From the NCBI GenBank assembly GCA_013139395.1, contig WTAX01000474.1:1-6693 (forward strand): a DNA stretch of 6,693 bases, written 5' to 3'. Positions 6,329-6,693 of this stretch are shown piece after piece. The stretch comes from Gammaproteobacteria bacterium. Its GTDB lineage: Bacteria; Pseudomonadota; Gammaproteobacteria; GRL18. The notes beneath the pieces are model-generated. The model was not told where the DNA came from, ran no database searches, and saw nothing but the letters and a program-made list of their open reading frames with translations. The position numbers and the translations under genes are program-made. Every line of letters starts with the position of its first letter. The stretch's first letter is position 1.

Positions 6329-6693
6329 TCATGGATGTTTTGTTATACCAATTAAGGCAGGATAAGCTTCAAGCTGCTCCAGTAATTGCATTTTTTCTGA
6401 TGGCAATTCATCTGTTTTTAACTCGTTAATTTCTGCCAGATATTCATCCAGTTTGATACTGGCATCACCCTCAAGTGTTGTCATTCGTTGTATTCGGTAG
6501 TGATTCCAGCGTTCCATCTCATGCATAAAAAGTGTATCAGGATAATTTCGACAGCGGTAGCGAAACAGCATTTCTTCGAGCCGTTCATCTTCAAAGTTAA
6601 GATCCAAATCACCCAGCTCAGTGCTTTTTGTTTTTCTGATAATAGCCATTTTATCTTTGTCCGCTGGTGAGAAGAAGCCACCGGAATAAAGAC
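6329..6693 (-). CDS. sbcB: Exodeoxyribonuclease I, C-terminal part (cut by the window edge)
   Basis: ExoI degrades single-stranded DNA 3' to 5' and acts in mismatch repair and in suppressing recombination. Only the last 120 codons are here; the frame stays open to the right edge and ends at TGA 6329-6331. The visible part is the C-terminal helical domain that helps clamp ssDNA. It resembles E. coli SbcB over LYSGGFFSPADKDKM (E. coli LYDGFFSDADRAAM) and over RLEEMLFRYRCRNYPDTL (E. coli KLLFNYRARNFPGTL-like), recalled from memory rather than aligned. The ATG at 6647-6649 is internal: homology continues upstream of it, so it is not the start. The catalytic DnaQ-like exonuclease domain lies outside the window, so activity cannot be judged. 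The gene converges on the GDYXXLXY gene. Confidence 0.88.
   Translation of the reverse strand, partial: LYSGGFFSPADKDKMAIIRKTKSTELGDLDLNFEDERLEEMLFRYRCRNYPDTLFMHEMERWNHYRIQRMTTLEGDASIKLDEYLAEINELKTDELPSEKMQLLEQLEAYPALIGITKHP

Noticed and set aside
6647..6649. ATG as the start of a 106-codon gene on the minus strand
   Set aside because: The frame stays open upstream to the window edge, and the upstream residues (LYSGGFFSPADKDK) continue SbcB similarity, so this Met is internal.
6481..6681. Short overlapping ORFs on both strands within the sbcB region
   Set aside because: They are out-of-frame readings of the recognisable SbcB C-terminus.
1..6693. CRISPR array, tRNA or rRNA genes
   Set aside because: No regularly spaced repeats and no tRNA-like or rRNA-like sequences were seen on either strand.

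Overview
The window looks like chromosomal DNA from an AT-rich gammaproteobacterium. The evidence is a ComM/YifB-type Mg-chelatase-like ATPase, the C-terminal end of an SbcB-type exonuclease I, and a BarA-like tripartite hybrid sensor kinase. Genus cannot be read from the sequence. Base composition and codon use look even by eye across the genes, with no obvious transferred island apart from one small transposable element.

Layout: (1) 7-2397 (+), a membrane hybrid sensor histidine kinase with a CHASE8-like periplasmic sensor, HAMP, HisKA, HATPase_c, receiver and Hpt domains. (2) 2398-2527, a 130-bp intergenic region with a TATAAT box, a possible 13-codon leader ORF and a clear ribosome binding site. 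(3) 2528-4078 (+), comM. (4) 4079-4296, an intergenic region mostly filled by a 162-bp non-autonomous element (4114-4275). It has 12-bp perfect terminal inverted repeats starting GTAA, an exact 8-bp target duplication (CAATAAAG) and a large internal hairpin, all as expected of an IS66-family MITE. (5) 4297-5682 (+), a polytopic DUF2157 membrane protein. It overlaps (6) 5672-6271 (+), a GDYXXLXY-family membrane-anchored protein; the two form a small operon of unknown function. (7) 6272-6328, a convergent junction with a weak terminator-like hairpin. (8) 6329-6693 (-), the C-terminal 120 codons of sbcB, running off the right edge.

Functionally this is a mixed neighbourhood. The kinase would feed a phosphorelay to a response regulator not encoded here. 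ComM (branch migration during integration of transforming DNA) and ExoI (3'-5' single-strand DNA exonuclease) both act in recombination, but they are not in one operon. The DUF2157/GDYXXLXY pair is a conserved cell-envelope module with no established function. No large unknown system is apparent. The most unusual item is the MITE: all six mismatches in its 34-bp internal stem become G-U wobbles in the minus-strand RNA. It also sits 21 bp upstream of the DUF2157 start codon, with only its 8-bp target duplicate and 13 further bases between.
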